Shown in pieces: positions 35,636-45,791 of a DNA stretch of 64,000 bases. Within the stretch, counting starts at the first letter, position 1; the number at the start of each line of letters is the position of its first letter. A model generated the notes under the pieces. The model searched no databases. It had not been told where the DNA came from and saw only the letters and a list, made by a program, of their open reading frames with translations. The stretch is taken from assembly GCF_000422465.1 (NCBI RefSeq), contig NZ_KE383842.1, forward strand, positions 827,845-891,844, given 5' to 3'. The position numbers and the translations under genes were made by a program. The stretch is from Paenibacillus harenae DSM 16969. GTDB taxonomy: Bacteria > Bacillota > Bacilli > Paenibacillales > Paenibacillaceae.

Positions 35636-36736
35636 TCATTTGATCATTCTTTTATGCAGGATGCCGGCTCCTAAGAGCATCAGCGGAAGCAAGAGACCGA
35701 AAACCAGTGAAAACGGAATATAAACGGTTGTGTCAAAATCCATCATATATACGACATCCGGATAAACAATAAGCGAATAGGCCGCCAAAATCATGCCGGA
35801 AGGCAGGACGAGCGGACGGTAATCTTTACACTCGAAAATCTGCGCAAGACCCGTCACGAAGCTGTAAGCATAAAGCGCGGATTTAAAAAAAATGGTCATA
35901 AACCAAATCCCGGCTATGAGTATTTCAACTCTTTGGATAAAATTCCCTATAATAATCTGTTTTCCCAAAGCGTAGCTTGGATACATGTTTCGCTCCGTGA
36001 AATCGACGCCTAATATCGAGATACTTAAAAAGGTAACGATAATGACGAATATTCCGCCGAGAAATGTACCGATGAAGAACGCTTTTCCGGCCTCCTTATT
36101 ACGATTCAGGGAAGCTGGATATATCATGAAAAAAACGATAAGCGGAAGAGAAGAATAGCTGGCATAGCTAACGGCGCCCTTCATGATGGGTTTAATGCCG
36201 AACTCCGTGATCGGCATAATCTTCTCCAATTCGATCTCCGGGATTAGGAAGAGGGCTAAAATAACAAACAGTATGACGAACCACGGAAACAAAATTTCAG
36301 CGGTTCGTGCCAGCACTTCAAGCCCCAAGCGGAGCCCAAGCACGATAAGACTTGCGAAAAGCACGATAAAGGCTTCGATCGGCGTTTCGGGCATGACCTG
36401 CGTCGTCATGAAATTACCCATGTAGAAAATAACAGTGGCTGCTCCTATGAACGAAAAGAAGATCAAACCTAAAGCAATCAGCTTGCCGAACCATTTTCCC
36501 AGCACATGCGCGAGATATTGGATGATATTCATATGTGGAAACAGCTTTCCTAAAACCATATATACGGCAACAATCAATAGACCTAGCAACCAGCCGGCGA
36601 TAGCCGCTATCCAAGCGTTCTGTTTAGCGTCTGCGGCAAGAGAAGAGGGGATAACGAGAATCGTTGTGCCGATCGTATAGAACATAATAAGCACGGAGAA
36701 CTGCCGTATTGATATTTTCGCATTACTCGTCATCAT
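35636..36736 (-). CDS. GerB-type spore germination permease, copy 1 of 3
   Basis: A 366-residue GerAB-family protein beginning MMTSNAKISIRQFSVLIMFY, with GTTILVIPSSLAADAKQNAW and MPETPIEAF. About ten membrane helices are expected. GAGAAGGG precedes ATG 36736 (ATG 36733 is also possible). It is the first GerB copy in the operon and lies 17 bases after the small membrane gene. Divergence among the three copies is spread along the protein, as expected for separated specificities rather than a very recent assembly duplication. Confidence 0.92.
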   Translation of the reverse strand: MMTSNAKISIRQFSVLIMFYTIGTTILVIPSSLAADAKQNAWIAAIAGWLLGLLIVAVYMVLGKLFPHMNIIQYLAHVLGKWFGKLIALGLIFFSFIGAATVIFYMGNFMTTQVMPETPIEAFIVLFASLIVLGLRLGLEVLARTAEILFPWFVILFVILALFLIPEIELEKIMPITEFGIKPIMKGAVSYASYSSLPLIVFFMIYPASLNRNKEAGKAFFIGTFLGGIFVIIVTFLSISILGVDFTERNMYPSYALGKQIIIGNFIQRVEILIAGIWFMTIFFKSALYAYSFVTGLAQIFECKDYRPLVLPSGMILAAYSLIVYPDVVYMMDFDTTVYIPFSLVFGLLLPLMLLGAGILHKRMIK

Positions 36737-36753
36737 TTACCCTTCTCCCGTGT

Positions 36754-36987
36754 TTACTTTAACAGGTTGTCCAGCAGCCGGCTCATTGGTTTGAAGACCA
36801 CATAAACAAGATCCAGCGGATTCGGAATTACGATATCGAGGGATACCGAGATGCATAAACCCGTACCGATCAAGAGCAGAATCGAAAACAACCACAGCTC
36901 CTTCTTCTTCTTCGCTTTAAAGAGCGGAGGGGCTTCGATCATTGTGAAAAATGAGGCTGTAGCAACGATCCCAACGATCATCCACAT
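36754..36987 (-). CDS. Small membrane protein of the ger operon
   Basis: A 77-residue protein with two hydrophobic stretches (MWMIVGIVATASFF and LWLFSILLLIGTGLCISV), separated by a basic KAKKKKE patch. Small proteins at this place between gerC and gerB genes occur in some germinant-receptor operons (GerD-like or fourth-subunit types), but I cannot assign it to a family. GAAGGGG lies upstream of ATG 36987, somewhat far. It lies five bases after the gerC stop. Confidence 0.75.
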   Translation of the reverse strand: MWMIVGIVATASFFTMIEAPPLFKAKKKKELWLFSILLLIGTGLCISVSLDIVIPNPLDLVYVVFKPMSRLLDNLLK

Positions 36988-36992
36988 CCTGA

Positions 36993-38189
36993 TTACTCAA
37001 CCCCTTCTTTATGAAAAGAGTTGGCAACCGTTCCGATGCGCCTGATTTTCACAGATGCGTTTACGTTGAAGTCCAGCTGCGCAAATTGCTCGTCCCAATT
37101 TTGTTTTAATGTTTTCCACGCCGCAGGATCAGCTCTATGTATCGCCTCGCCAAAGCCGAATATATCCACCTTTAAATCGGATTGCACCTTTTTGATGGTA
37201 TTCTTAATGATCTTTTCCACACGCAGCTTCGCCGCATACTCAAGTTCGCTTATCGTTTCCCGTTTTGTCATATCGATTTCGCATTCGACCTCGCCCACAT
37301 TTTCCTCCATTTTGACGACAATATCGATATTCGGCTTTCCATTCCTCACTTTCCCTTTGATTTTCGTTTTGGACTTTATTACCTCAACCGCAATTTTTCC
37401 TCCTCCGGGGCACGCGATTGCTCCAACCGTGCTCTCTACATTATTGGTAATGTAGCTGTAGCCCTTGCTTTCCTTTTCGTTTAACCAGCCGATTAATTTA
37501 TCCTTTCTGAATACGGCCAGGCCGGAATATTTCAAAAAACCGGGAGGCTCGATGCTTTCAACGTTTTTTTGCGTCTGGCTAATTTGCTTTCCTATCACTC
37601 TGACGGCTGATAATGCCGGATTTTTCCCCTCGCTGGTAATATCGGTAATAAGCTCATCCAGTGTAATCGTTGCCGTGGGAGCCCATAGCTTCTGGGAACT
37701 ATCGAGGGCCAGATATAGATAATTCGCGGGAATTTTCTCGATTGGCGTTAACACCTTCAAGACATCCGAAGCGGTTGCCCCCTTCGCGACAATAACAAAA
37801 TAATCGGTCCGCACCTCATGATCCCTGGAGAAATGATCGAGCGCCTTATGAATACCCTCTTTCGCCAAGGCTTCACCGATCACAAGAACCCGAAGATGAG
37901 CCAAATAAATCTCTCTGGAGCTCTTAGTCGTTATTTTGCGAATCGCTTCAAAAATGGTGGAGCCAGTTGTTTCATATACGGTTACCGGAGTCCGGTTGCC
38001 GCTTGGTCTAGCTGCAGCAATCTCTCCGGGACTAACGACTTGCGTCGTAACCCGGTAGCCGTTAGCGGCTTTATCGACCCCGATTCCAACGGCAATGCCG
38101 AGCTCATCCAACTCCCGCCGGCTCCAGCATCCGGATAACAGGGAGAGCAGCAGGAAGACGCTTACCAACACGGATAGCAAACGAACCAT
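36993..38189 (-). CDS. GerC-type germinant receptor lipoprotein
   Basis: A 398-residue Ger(x)C family lipoprotein. The signal ends LLSGCWSRRELDELG, with Cys at about residue 21 and the hallmark CWxxxELD motif. The rest has the three-domain GerAC arrangement, with GLAVFRKDKLIGWLNEKES in the middle (cited in part). GerC subunits sit on the outer face of the spore inner membrane and complete the GerA/B/C complex. AAGGAG lies seven bases before ATG 38189. It follows gerA by 25 bases. Confidence 0.94.
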   Translation of the reverse strand: MVRLLSVLVSVFLLLSLLSGCWSRRELDELGIAVGIGVDKAANGYRVTTQVVSPGEIAAARPSGNRTPVTVYETTGSTIFEAIRKITTKSSREIYLAHLRVLVIGEALAKEGIHKALDHFSRDHEVRTDYFVIVAKGATASDVLKVLTPIEKIPANYLYLALDSSQKLWAPTATITLDELITDITSEGKNPALSAVRVIGKQISQTQKNVESIEPPGFLKYSGLAVFRKDKLIGWLNEKESKGYSYITNNVESTVGAIACPGGGKIAVEVIKSKTKIKGKVRNGKPNIDIVVKMEENVGEVECEIDMTKRETISELEYAAKLRVEKIIKNTIKKVQSDLKVDIFGFGEAIHRADPAAWKTLKQNWDEQFAQLDFNVNASVKIRRIGTVANSFHKEGVE

Positions 38190-38214
38190 GAGGGATCTCC
38201 TTCCATGAGTAATT

Positions 38215-39750
38215 TTATTTTTCCGGTTTCGTCGGCCTTGACATAAGCTCGCGGGTGGTATTCTTCTGATTAATCAACCGGGGACGCGTGCTTTGAGCCC
38301 AGTGAGGAAACCGGAAAATCGTATCTTTATGGTCGGCAGGTATAAACGGAGCGAAAGGGCTCATGAACGGAATCCCGAAGGAGCGCAGGCTGCACAGGTG
38401 CAGGACAAGTGCGATCATAGCGACCACGATTCCGAAGATGCCGAAGGCAGCTGCTAGTCCCATGATGACAAAACGGATCATCCGGATAGATATCGCCATG
38501 CTGTACCCGGTTATAACAAAGCTGGAAATGGCGGTAATCGATACGACGATTACCATCGAAGCCGATACGATGCCGGCCTCCACCGCCGCTTGACCGATGA
38601 CGAGGGTACCAACGATCGATACGGCCTGTCCGATCGGTCGGGGCATTCGAATGCCCGCTTCCCGCAATACTTCAAAGGTCACTTCCATCATCAATGCTTC
38701 GATAAAGGCGGGGAAGGGGACGCCTTCCCGCTGCGCAGCCAAACTGATAAGCAATTGCGTCGGCAGGAGCTCCTGATGAAAGGTTGTAATCGCGATATAG
38801 AGTGCCGGTCCTACCATGGCGATAAACAAGCTGATGAAACGAATGATCCGCAGAAGGGTGCTGATATCGGCGCGCTGGTAATAATCTTCTGCGGTCTGGA
38901 AGAAGGAAATAAATAAAGTCGGGACGATAAGCACAAAGGGAGTTCCATCGACGAGAATAGCGACGCGTCCTTCCAGCAATTCGGCTGCCACGGAATCAGG
39001 CCGTTCCGTATTACTGACGGTCGGGAACGGCGAATAGGCTTCATCCTGAATGAGCTCTTCGATGTAGCCGCTCTCCAGAATGCCGTCAATATCGATGCGA
39101 CCCAGCCTGGCGCGCACTTCCTCGACGATTTTATCGTTAACGATTCCTTTTATGTACATGATCGCAACATCGGTTTTCGTCACTTTGCCGATTTGCATCG
39201 TCTCCAGCCATAGATTCGGATCCTTAATTTTCCTCCTGACCATCGACGTATTTGTACGAAGCGTTTCGGTGAATCCTTCCTGAGGGCCGCGGACAACGCT
39301 TTGCGCGACAGGCTCCGACACGCTTCGGCCCTTCCATCCTTGCGTGCCTGCCGCTATGCCGCGTGCAAAACCATCTAACAGCAGGACTGTATTCCCCGAG
39401 AGGAGATTGGAATACAGCCCTGCGAAGTCTGTAATCTCCTTATGGTCGCCTAAGTTTAAAGCGAGTGATTTTAACGCATCCAGCAGGTTATCCTCGTCGG
39501 TTGCATGATCAATCTCTTCCGCATGATTTCCTTGCGTCTGGGAGTCTAATATAAAGTCTGTAATCAGTTTCGTATCCGCCAAACCATCCGTATAGATGAC
39601 CGCCGCATGGGCTATCCGGTCCTTCCCGAATCCGATTTCGCGAATGATGATATCGTCGCTGCCGCCTAATTCATTTCGGATTTTATTTAAATTATCTTCC
39701 AGCTTGTCCTTGAGCGGTTCTGTCTGAACATGGTTGTTCGTCATATGCAT
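38215..39750 (-). CDS. GerA-type germinant receptor subunit
   Basis: A 511-residue GerAA family protein: hydrophilic N-terminal domain (about 1-270) and five or so membrane helices after about 280. Recognisable stretches include LLDGFARGIAAGTQGWKGR, ESGYIEELIQDEAYSPFPTV and RPDSVAAELLEGRVAILVDG (cited in part). GerA forms the oligomeric channel-like part of the receptor. ATG 39750 (or 39744) is preferred since AAAGGA is at proper distance; the frame extends upstream to 39876 without a ribosome site. It is the first gene of the ger operon. Confidence 0.93.
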   Translation of the reverse strand: MHMTNNHVQTEPLKDKLEDNLNKIRNELGGSDDIIIREIGFGKDRIAHAAVIYTDGLADTKLITDFILDSQTQGNHAEEIDHATDEDNLLDALKSLALNLGDHKEITDFAGLYSNLLSGNTVLLLDGFARGIAAGTQGWKGRSVSEPVAQSVVRGPQEGFTETLRTNTSMVRRKIKDPNLWLETMQIGKVTKTDVAIMYIKGIVNDKIVEEVRARLGRIDIDGILESGYIEELIQDEAYSPFPTVSNTERPDSVAAELLEGRVAILVDGTPFVLIVPTLFISFFQTAEDYYQRADISTLLRIIRFISLFIAMVGPALYIAITTFHQELLPTQLLISLAAQREGVPFPAFIEALMMEVTFEVLREAGIRMPRPIGQAVSIVGTLVIGQAAVEAGIVSASMVIVVSITAISSFVITGYSMAISIRMIRFVIMGLAAAFGIFGIVVAMIALVLHLCSLRSFGIPFMSPFAPFIPADHKDTIFRFPHWAQSTRPRLINQKNTTRELMSRPTKPEK

Positions 39751-39911
39751 CCATTCTTTCCTTTGAATTTCTAATGTATACGAGGGCCTAGCGACAAGCG
39801 TCTGCTTATAAACCCGGCGGTTCATCAAAACAAAATCAGGCTGTAGAATATAATAGAACGGGTCCCGGTCCTTCAAACTATGAAAAATCCCAGTGATCTG
39901 CGATTTTTTTA

Positions 39912-39941
39912 TAGTATCAATTCAATGTCCAATTTTATGCA
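39912..39941 (-). promoter_or_regulatory. Candidate sigma-G promoter of the ger operon
   Basis: Minus-strand TGCATA (39941-39936) and GATACTA (39918-39912) are separated by 17 bases, close to the forespore sigma-G consensus (GNATR, N17-18, CATNNTA). A leader of about 155 bases would precede the gerA start at 39750. Germinant receptor operons in Bacillus are sigma-G dependent. Confidence 0.5.
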
Positions 39942-40028
39942 GGCATAAACGGGCTTAAAGTTTGGGACTGTGATAAAATAAGGTTATATTGTTGCAATCG
40001 ACGAGAGTGGAAGCGGAGTGAATGAAGC

Positions 40029-40304
40029 ATGGGCAAAAAGAAAAATACGGCTGCCGCCTTTCCGGGGAAATCAGCGCCGCAGGGAGATAAGGAAAAACCT
40101 GTTCTGTTAAATGAGCTGCTCAGCGCCGATATCGTACAAAAGCTGAAAGCGAAGGCGGAGGAGCTGTCCGAGGAAGAAACCGTTCGAAAGGAAGCACTGC
40201 GCAAGCAGGAAGAAGAGAAAAAGAGGCAGGAACAGAAAAAACGCGAGAATGACTTTGCGTATTTGCTGGAGAACAGCGATGCCAATTGGTCGAAGTACAA
40301 GTGA
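40029..40304 (+). CDS. YqkE-like small charged protein (DUF3886)
   Basis: A 91-residue highly charged protein. The C-terminal half is one long Lys/Glu-rich helix with repeated EEEKKRQEQKKREN, ending DFAYLLENSDANWSKYK. This pattern (LLxxxxxxWxxxK tail after a coiled coil) resembles Bacillus YqkE. The function of YqkE is unknown. ATG 40029 follows a GCGGAGTG ribosome site. It diverges from the ger operon. Confidence 0.8.
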   Translation: MGKKKNTAAAFPGKSAPQGDKEKPVLLNELLSADIVQKLKAKAEELSEEETVRKEALRKQEEEKKRQEQKKRENDFAYLLENSDANWSKYK

Positions 40305-40324
40305 AGAACGAGCATTCTCTCAGG

Positions 40325-40354
40325 GAAGATGCCGAATCGACATCTTCTTTTTTA
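40325..40354 (+). terminator. Terminator after the YqkE-like gene
   Basis: GAAGATG (40325-40331) pairs with CATCTTC (40341-40347), followed by T residues. Confidence 0.75.
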
Positions 40355-40490
40355 TGTTTGGCGGGATAATGCAATGATGAAATGCAAAACATGGTAACAT
40401 CTATCCTTTTTATTGATAAAATCGACTTTAAAATCTTATTCAGGACGGGCGGTTTCAGCGATTGGGGTATGGGCCGTTTATTTAGATGTC

Positions 40491-40520
40491 TTTACGAAAC
40501 AGGACAACTTGCATTAAAAT
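40491..40520 (+). promoter_or_regulatory. Candidate sigma-A promoter of parEC
   Basis: TTTACG (40491-40496) and TAAAAT (40515-40520) are 18 bases apart, 45 bases before the parE start. Confidence 0.4.
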
Positions 40521-40564
40521 AGCTTGAAGATGCGGAAACGTGAACTACAGATTGGGGGGCGCTC

Positions 40565-42535
40565 ATGTCAGAGCAAATAGATCTTTTTGCAAATACAGCG
40601 GCCGCGGAGCGGAATTACGAGGCCGATGATATACAGGTGTTAGAAGGCTTGACCGCCGTTCGTAAACGGCCAGGCATGTACATAGGAAGCACCAGCAGCT
40701 CGGGGCTGCATCACCTTGTATGGGAAATCGTCGATAATGCGGTCGACGAGCATTTGGCTAAATTTTGTTCGGCGATTGAAGTTACCCTGCACAAGAACGG
40801 TGCCGTTACGGTTCATGATAACGGACGCGGCATACCTACCGGCATGCATAAGACCGGTATTCCGACACCGCAGGTTGTGTTTACGATTTTGCACGCTGGA
40901 GGCAAGTTCGGCGGCGGGGGCTATAAGAAGTCCGGCGGCCTGCACGGGGTAGGCGCATCGGTGACGAACGCGCTTTCGGAATGGCTGGAGGTTGAAATTT
41001 TCCGCGACGGCAAAATCCATAAGCAAAGGTTTGAGTATTGGGTAGACGAAGCGGGCAAAGAGCATGTCGGCGAGCCCGTTCGCGGCCTTGAGGTCATCGG
41101 TTCGACGAACCGCACGGGCACGAAGGTTACGTTCAAGCCCGATGGACGCGTATTCCAGAACAGCACCACGCTTAGTTATGATACTTTGGCGGAGCGGCTG
41201 CAGGAAATCGCGTTTTTGAACTCGGGATTAAAGGTGACGATCAAGGACGACCGAAGCGGCAAGTCTGATGTTTTCCATTACGAGGGCGGCGCCCGGCAGT
41301 TCGTTCAATTTCTGAATGAGGACAAGACCGTGCTGCATGACGTCATTCACTTTGCGGCCGAACGCGATGATATCGAGGTGGAGGTTGCGCTCCAATATAA
41401 CGACGGATATACCGAGACGATCGCTTCTTTCGTTAACGCAATCCCGACGCGTGGCGGCGGAACGCACGAGACGGGCTTCAAAACCGCATATACCCGCGTC
41501 ATGAACGACTATGCCCGCAAAGCGGCGATGCTGAAGGAAAAGGACAAAAACCTGGAAGGCAACGATTTGCGCGAAGGCATGATGGTTGTGATCAACATTA
41601 AGATGTCCGAGGTAGAGTTCGTCGGCCAGACGAAGGACCAGCTCGGAAGCGCGTCGGCGCGAAGCGCGGTGGATGCGATCGTATCCGATAAAATGCAGGT
41701 TTTTCTGGAGGAAAATCCGCAAATCGCCCAAATGCTGCTCAAAAAAGCTCTGCAGGCTTCCAAGGCGCGGGAAGCGGCCCGCAAGGCCAGAGAGGAAATC
41801 CGCAGCGGCAAGAAGAAGAGCGAAAGCTCGAATCTGAACGGCAAGCTTACGCCGGCCCAGTCGAAGGATTATACCCGGACAGAGCTGTTTATCGTCGAAG
41901 GGGATTCTGCCGGAGGCTCGGCTAAGCAGGGCCGCGATTCGAAATACCAGGCTCTGCTGCCTCTTAAGGGCAAGCCGATGAATCCGGAGAAAGCCAAGCT
42001 GATCGATATTTTGAAAAACGACGAGTATAAAGCGATTATTTCAGCTATCGGAGCCGGTGTGGGATCGGAATTTGCAGCGGAAGAGTGCAATTACAATAAA
42101 ATCATTATTATGACGGATGCGGATACGGACGGCGCCCATATTCAAGTGCTGCTGCTTACCTTCTTCTACCGGTATATGAAGCCGCTAATCGACTTGGGCC
42201 GCGTCTATATCGCGCAGCCGCCTTTATACAAAATTACCCGCAAATCGGGCAAGCTGGAGACGATCCGTTACGCTTGGACGGACGAGCAGCTGCAAAATTA
42301 TTTAAAGGAATACGGCAAAAACTACGAGCTTCAGCGTTATAAAGGACTTGGGGAGATGAATCCCGATCAGCTGTGGGAGACGACGATGGATCCGGAGAAG
42401 CGGACGCTTCTGCAGGTGCAAATCGAGGATGCGGCCAAAGCGGAGCGCAGGGTATCTACGCTCATGGGCGATAAGGTCGATCCGCGGAAGCGCTGGATCG
42501 TCGAGAATGTCGATTTTATGGAATACGAGGAATAG
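40565..42535 (+). CDS. parE: DNA topoisomerase IV subunit B
   Basis: A 656-residue type IIA topoisomerase ATPase subunit. GHKL ATP-binding motifs are EIVDNAVDE, DNGRGIPT and GLHGVGASVTNAL. The transducer and the TOPRIM domain follow, with EGDSAGGSAKQGRDSKYQALLP (cited in part: EGDSAGGSAKQGRD) and the metal-binding TDADTDGAHI. Partnering with parC immediately downstream separates it from gyrB. The complex decatenates daughter chromosomes. GGGGGG precedes ATG 40565. Confidence 0.96.
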   Translation: MSEQIDLFANTAAAERNYEADDIQVLEGLTAVRKRPGMYIGSTSSSGLHHLVWEIVDNAVDEHLAKFCSAIEVTLHKNGAVTVHDNGRGIPTGMHKTGIPTPQVVFTILHAGGKFGGGGYKKSGGLHGVGASVTNALSEWLEVEIFRDGKIHKQRFEYWVDEAGKEHVGEPVRGLEVIGSTNRTGTKVTFKPDGRVFQNSTTLSYDTLAERLQEIAFLNSGLKVTIKDDRSGKSDVFHYEGGARQFVQFLNEDKTVLHDVIHFAAERDDIEVEVALQYNDGYTETIASFVNAIPTRGGGTHETGFKTAYTRVMNDYARKAAMLKEKDKNLEGNDLREGMMVVINIKMSEVEFVGQTKDQLGSASARSAVDAIVSDKMQVFLEENPQIAQMLLKKALQASKAREAARKAREEIRSGKKKSESSNLNGKLTPAQSKDYTRTELFIVEGDSAGGSAKQGRDSKYQALLPLKGKPMNPEKAKLIDILKNDEYKAIISAIGAGVGSEFAAEECNYNKIIIMTDADTDGAHIQVLLLTFFYRYMKPLIDLGRVYIAQPPLYKITRKSGKLETIRYAWTDEQLQNYLKEYGKNYELQRYKGLGEMNPDQLWETTMDPEKRTLLQVQIEDAAKAERRVSTLMGDKVDPRKRWIVENVDFMEYEE

Positions 42536-42548
42536 GGGGGACTGACAC

Positions 42549-45011
42549 ATGGGTATGCTGGAACAGTTTTTGCCGGCGTTTCTCGAGGAGGTTGTCGGAG
42601 ACCGCTTCGGACGCTATTCAAAATATATTATTCAAGACCGTGCGATCCCGGATGTCCGCGACGGCTTGAAGCCGGTGCAGCGCCGTATTCTGTATGCGAT
42701 GTACGATTCGGGCAATACGCCGGACAAGCAGTACCGGAAATCGGCCAAAACGGTCGGTGACGTTATGGGCAATTATCATCCTCACGGCGATTCATCCATT
42801 TACGAAGGAATGGTCAGGATGGCGCAACCGTGGAAGATGGGACATCCGCTGATTGACGGCCACGGCAACTGGGGCTCGCAGGATGACGACCCGGCGGCTG
42901 CGATGCGGTATACGGAAGCACGCCTTTCGCCGATTGCGATGGAGCTGCTCCGGGATATCGACAAGCGGACGGTGCTGTTCAAGGACAATTTCGATAATAC
43001 GACGAAAGAGCCGGTCGTGCTGCCGTCGCGCTACCCTAATTTGCTTGTTAACGGGACCAGCGGCATCTCTGCCGGCTTTGCCACGGAAATCCCGCCGCAT
43101 AACCTGCGCGAAGTCATTGACGCCTGCATTGCGCTAATGGGGAGATCAGACATGACGCTGGAGGAGCTTATGGCGTTCGTGAAAGGACCGGATTTTCCAA
43201 CCGGCGGAACGATAATGGGCGAGGAAGGCATTCGGGAAGCTTACGCGACCGGCAAGGGACGTATCTATCTGCGCGCGAAGACGGCCTTTGAGGATCTGCG
43301 CGGGGGCAAGCAGCAGCTTGTCATTACCGAAATTCCATATCAAGTCGTGAAGTCGCGGCTTGTTACTGCTATCGAAAATATCCGTCTGGAGAAAAAGGTG
43401 GAGGGCATTGCCGAGGTTCGCGACGAGAGCGGACGCAATGGACTTCGAATTGTCGTGGAGTTCAAGAAGGAAGCGGATGCGCAAGGGATTTTAGCCTATT
43501 TGCTTAAGAAAACCGATCTGCAGGTCGCCTATAATTTCAATATGGTTGCAATCGTGAACAAAACGCCGATGCAGCTCGGCCTGAAACAAATTTTGACCGC
43601 GTATATCGATCATCAGAAGGAAGTCGTTACCTTCCGCACGAAATACGAGCTGGAGAAGGCCGAGGACCGGGCACATGTGGTTGAAGGCTTAGTCAAAGCG
43701 CTTAATATACTGGATGAAGTCATTGCGGCCATTAAAGCTTCCAAGAACCGTGCGGATGCGCAGGATAATTTGATCGCGAAATTCGGATTTACCGCGCGAC
43801 AGGCGGATGCTATCTTAACGCTTCAGCTATACCGGCTAACGAATCTGGAAATTACGACGCTGGAGAAGGAGCTCAAAGAAGCGCTGAAGAAGATCGCTTA
43901 TTTAAAGTCGATTCTGGAGAGCGAGAAAAAGCTGCTTGGCGTGATTAAGGACGAGCTTATCGAAATTCGCGACAAATACGGCATTGACCGCCGTTCGGAT
44001 CTGCGCGGCGAAATCGAAGAGCTGAAGGTCAATCTGGAGGTTCTTGTTGCGTCTGAGGACGTGCTTGTGACGTTAAGCCATGACGGTTATGTCAAACGGA
44101 CAAGCATGCTCTCGTTCACCAGATCAGGCGGCGAGCTGCAAAGCGCTGGCGTGAAGGAAGGCGACTTTATCCGCGAGCTGCTTGAAGTGAACACAATTGA
44201 CAATTTGCTGTTATTCACGCGAAAAGGCCAGTATTACTTACTGCCCGTCCATCACATTCCGGAGTTTAAATGGAAGGATACGGGAACGGCCATCGTCAAT
44301 GTCGTGCCGATGCCGAAGGATGATTCGATCGTCAGCGTCATTCCGGTCAAGGATATAAGCGCTGCATCCGCGTCGCTGGTGTTTGTCACGAGACGGGGAC
44401 AGGTCAAGCGAACCGAGCTTAAGGAGTATGCAACGACCAGGTCTACGGCCGTTGTTGCCTGCAAGGTATCGGAAGGCGATGAGGTTATTCGAGTCGCCAT
44501 AAGCGACGGCACGAAACAAATCATGCTGATAACCAAGCAGGGAATGAGCATACGGTTCGCCGAATCCGAAGTTAATCCGATGGGAAGGGCGGCAACCGGC
44601 GTCAGAGGCATGCAGCTTAAGGACGGAGACGAGCTTATAGCTGTGGAATGGGTGGCTGAGGATGAAGGCGAATTACTCGTCATTTCAGACATCGGCTATG
44701 CGAAGCGGACGCTGCTGCTCGATTATCCGATTCAGGGCAGAGGCGGGAAAGGCGTTCAGACGTTCGAGTTCAAAGAAGGCAAACGAGTGAGATCCAACGG
44801 GGATTCGCTGGTTGCCGCCTATTACTGCAAGGATTCGCGAGAAATCATCGCCGTTACAGCCTCCGGAGCGAAACTTGTTGCCGATTCCGAGAAAGCGCCG
44901 ATCGAAGAACGCAAATCCATCGGGAAACTAATGTTCCCTGTCGAGAAAAATGACGTCATCGTTGAAACGTTGTCCCGTTCTGCGTTTGGTCTTAGTCAAA
45001 AGGCCGATTAG
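42549..45011 (+). CDS. parC: DNA topoisomerase IV subunit A
   Basis: An 820-residue DNA-cutting subunit. The catalytic Tyr is at 121 in [10 protein letters not shown]. The quinolone-resistance region reads [12 protein letters not shown], with Ser82 and Glu86, the residues linked to drug sensitivity. A coiled tower is followed by a C-terminal beta-pinwheel (from about 495). GGGGGG precedes ATG 42549 and the gene lies 13 bases after parE. The last 20 bases overlap a small convergent gene. Confidence 0.96.
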   Translation: MGMLEQFLPAFLEEVVGDRFGRYSKYIIQDRAIPDVRDGLKPVQRRILYAMYDSGNTPDKQYRKSAKTVGDVMGNYHPHGDSSIYEGMVRMAQPWKMGHPLIDGHGNWGSQDDDPAAAMRYTEARLSPIAMELLRDIDKRTVLFKDNFDNTTKEPVVLPSRYPNLLVNGTSGISAGFATEIPPHNLREVIDACIALMGRSDMTLEELMAFVKGPDFPTGGTIMGEEGIREAYATGKGRIYLRAKTAFEDLRGGKQQLVITEIPYQVVKSRLVTAIENIRLEKKVEGIAEVRDESGRNGLRIVVEFKKEADAQGILAYLLKKTDLQVAYNFNMVAIVNKTPMQLGLKQILTAYIDHQKEVVTFRTKYELEKAEDRAHVVEGLVKALNILDEVIAAIKASKNRADAQDNLIAKFGFTARQADAILTLQLYRLTNLEITTLEKELKEALKKIAYLKSILESEKKLLGVIKDELIEIRDKYGIDRRSDLRGEIEELKVNLEVLVASEDVLVTLSHDGYVKRTSMLSFTRSGGELQSAGVKEGDFIRELLEVNTIDNLLLFTRKGQYYLLPVHHIPEFKWKDTGTAIVNVVPMPKDDSIVSVIPVKDISAASASLVFVTRRGQVKRTELKEYATTRSTAVVACKVSEGDEVIRVAISDGTKQIMLITKQGMSIRFAESEVNPMGRAATGVRGMQLKDGDELIAVEWVAEDEGELLVISDIGYAKRTLLLDYPIQGRGGKGVQTFEFKEGKRVRSNGDSLVAAYYCKDSREIIAVTASGAKLVADSEKAPIEERKSIGKLMFPVEKNDVIVETLSRSAFGLSQKAD

Positions 45012-45159
45012 GCGGATCAAAACGTTCGATGACCTCGAGCAAAGCTTCAAGCATGACCCACAATGGCACCAGCTCATCCGGGCGGTCCAGCCATTGCGGG
45101 TCTTTTATTATGCCGTATCGTTTAATTTTCTGAATGATTTCCGCTTTTCTCTCGTTCAT
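44992..45159 (-). CDS. Small conserved-looking protein convergent with parC
   Basis: A 55-residue frame starting at ATG 45159. It begins [20 protein letters not shown] and contains [23 protein letters not shown] (cited in part: [16 protein letters not shown]). It is mostly helical and amphipathic. AAGGAG lies about 11 bases upstream. The composition is protein-like and the frame overlaps the 3' end of parC by 20 bases. No family was recognised; no close neighbour on the same strand. Confidence 0.6.
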   Translation of the reverse strand: MNERKAEIIQKIKRYGIIKDPQWLDRPDELVPLWVMLEALLEVIERFDPPNRPFD

Positions 45160-45365
45160 CTGCGTGCACGCTCCTTACTCGCCCTCGCAAAAATAGACAC
45201 CGAGCCGGGCCTTCGCCACATTGTATGTCTAATGCTGTCGGAATGTTCATGAATGTATCGATTAATATCGCAAATTATTAATTGTGTTAACCTTTTATTC
45301 GACATGAAAGATTGATATAATAGGGAGCAAATAGGTGAAAGATGACAAAGAGAGGGTGTGAGGGT

Positions 45366-45767
45366 ATGGTATCTGATGAATTTAATCGATTGTGGACGAA
45401 GCTCTCCCGGGAATGGAAAAACAACATGGAGCAATCGCTTGCTCCATTGACAGAAGGACAGTTGAACGTGCTTGAGCTGCTCATGCAGCATCAGCCGATG
45501 AAGCCGTCTGACCTGCTTCAGTATTTGGCAACGACGCCTGCCGCAATTACAACGCTGCTCGACCGGATGGAGCGCAATGAGCTGATCGAACGGTCGAGGG
45601 ATAACAATGACCGGAGAATTGTATGGGTATCGGTGTCGGAGAAGGGCAGGACGGAGGCCGAACGCGGTACAGCGATAAGGTCTCAAATGATCGAGCAATC
45701 GCTGGACCGCATTTCCTCTCATAACCAGCAGCTGCTGGTTTACTTGCTTGGCAAAGTGGCGAATTAG
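45366..45767 (+). CDS. MarR-family transcriptional regulator
   Basis: A 133-residue winged-helix regulator. LTEGQLNVLELLMQHQPMKPSDLLQYLATTPAAITTLLDRMERNELIER is the MarR DNA-binding core (cited in part: TPAAITTLLDRMERNELIER), followed by the wing DNNDRRIVWVSVSEKG. ATG 45366 is chosen since GAGGGT lies eight bases upstream; the frame extends to 45342. It stands alone between parC and a convergent capA operon, so its target is unknown; autoregulation is common. Confidence 0.9.
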   Translation: MVSDEFNRLWTKLSREWKNNMEQSLAPLTEGQLNVLELLMQHQPMKPSDLLQYLATTPAAITTLLDRMERNELIERSRDNNDRRIVWVSVSEKGRTEAERGTAIRSQMIEQSLDRISSHNQQLLVYLLGKVAN

Positions 45768-45791
45768 TAACGCCGGGAAGTACAGAACCTT

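Noticed and set aside
45156-45722. 188-codon minus-strand frame over the MarR gene
   Set aside because: Shadow of the MarR gene with low-complexity composition.
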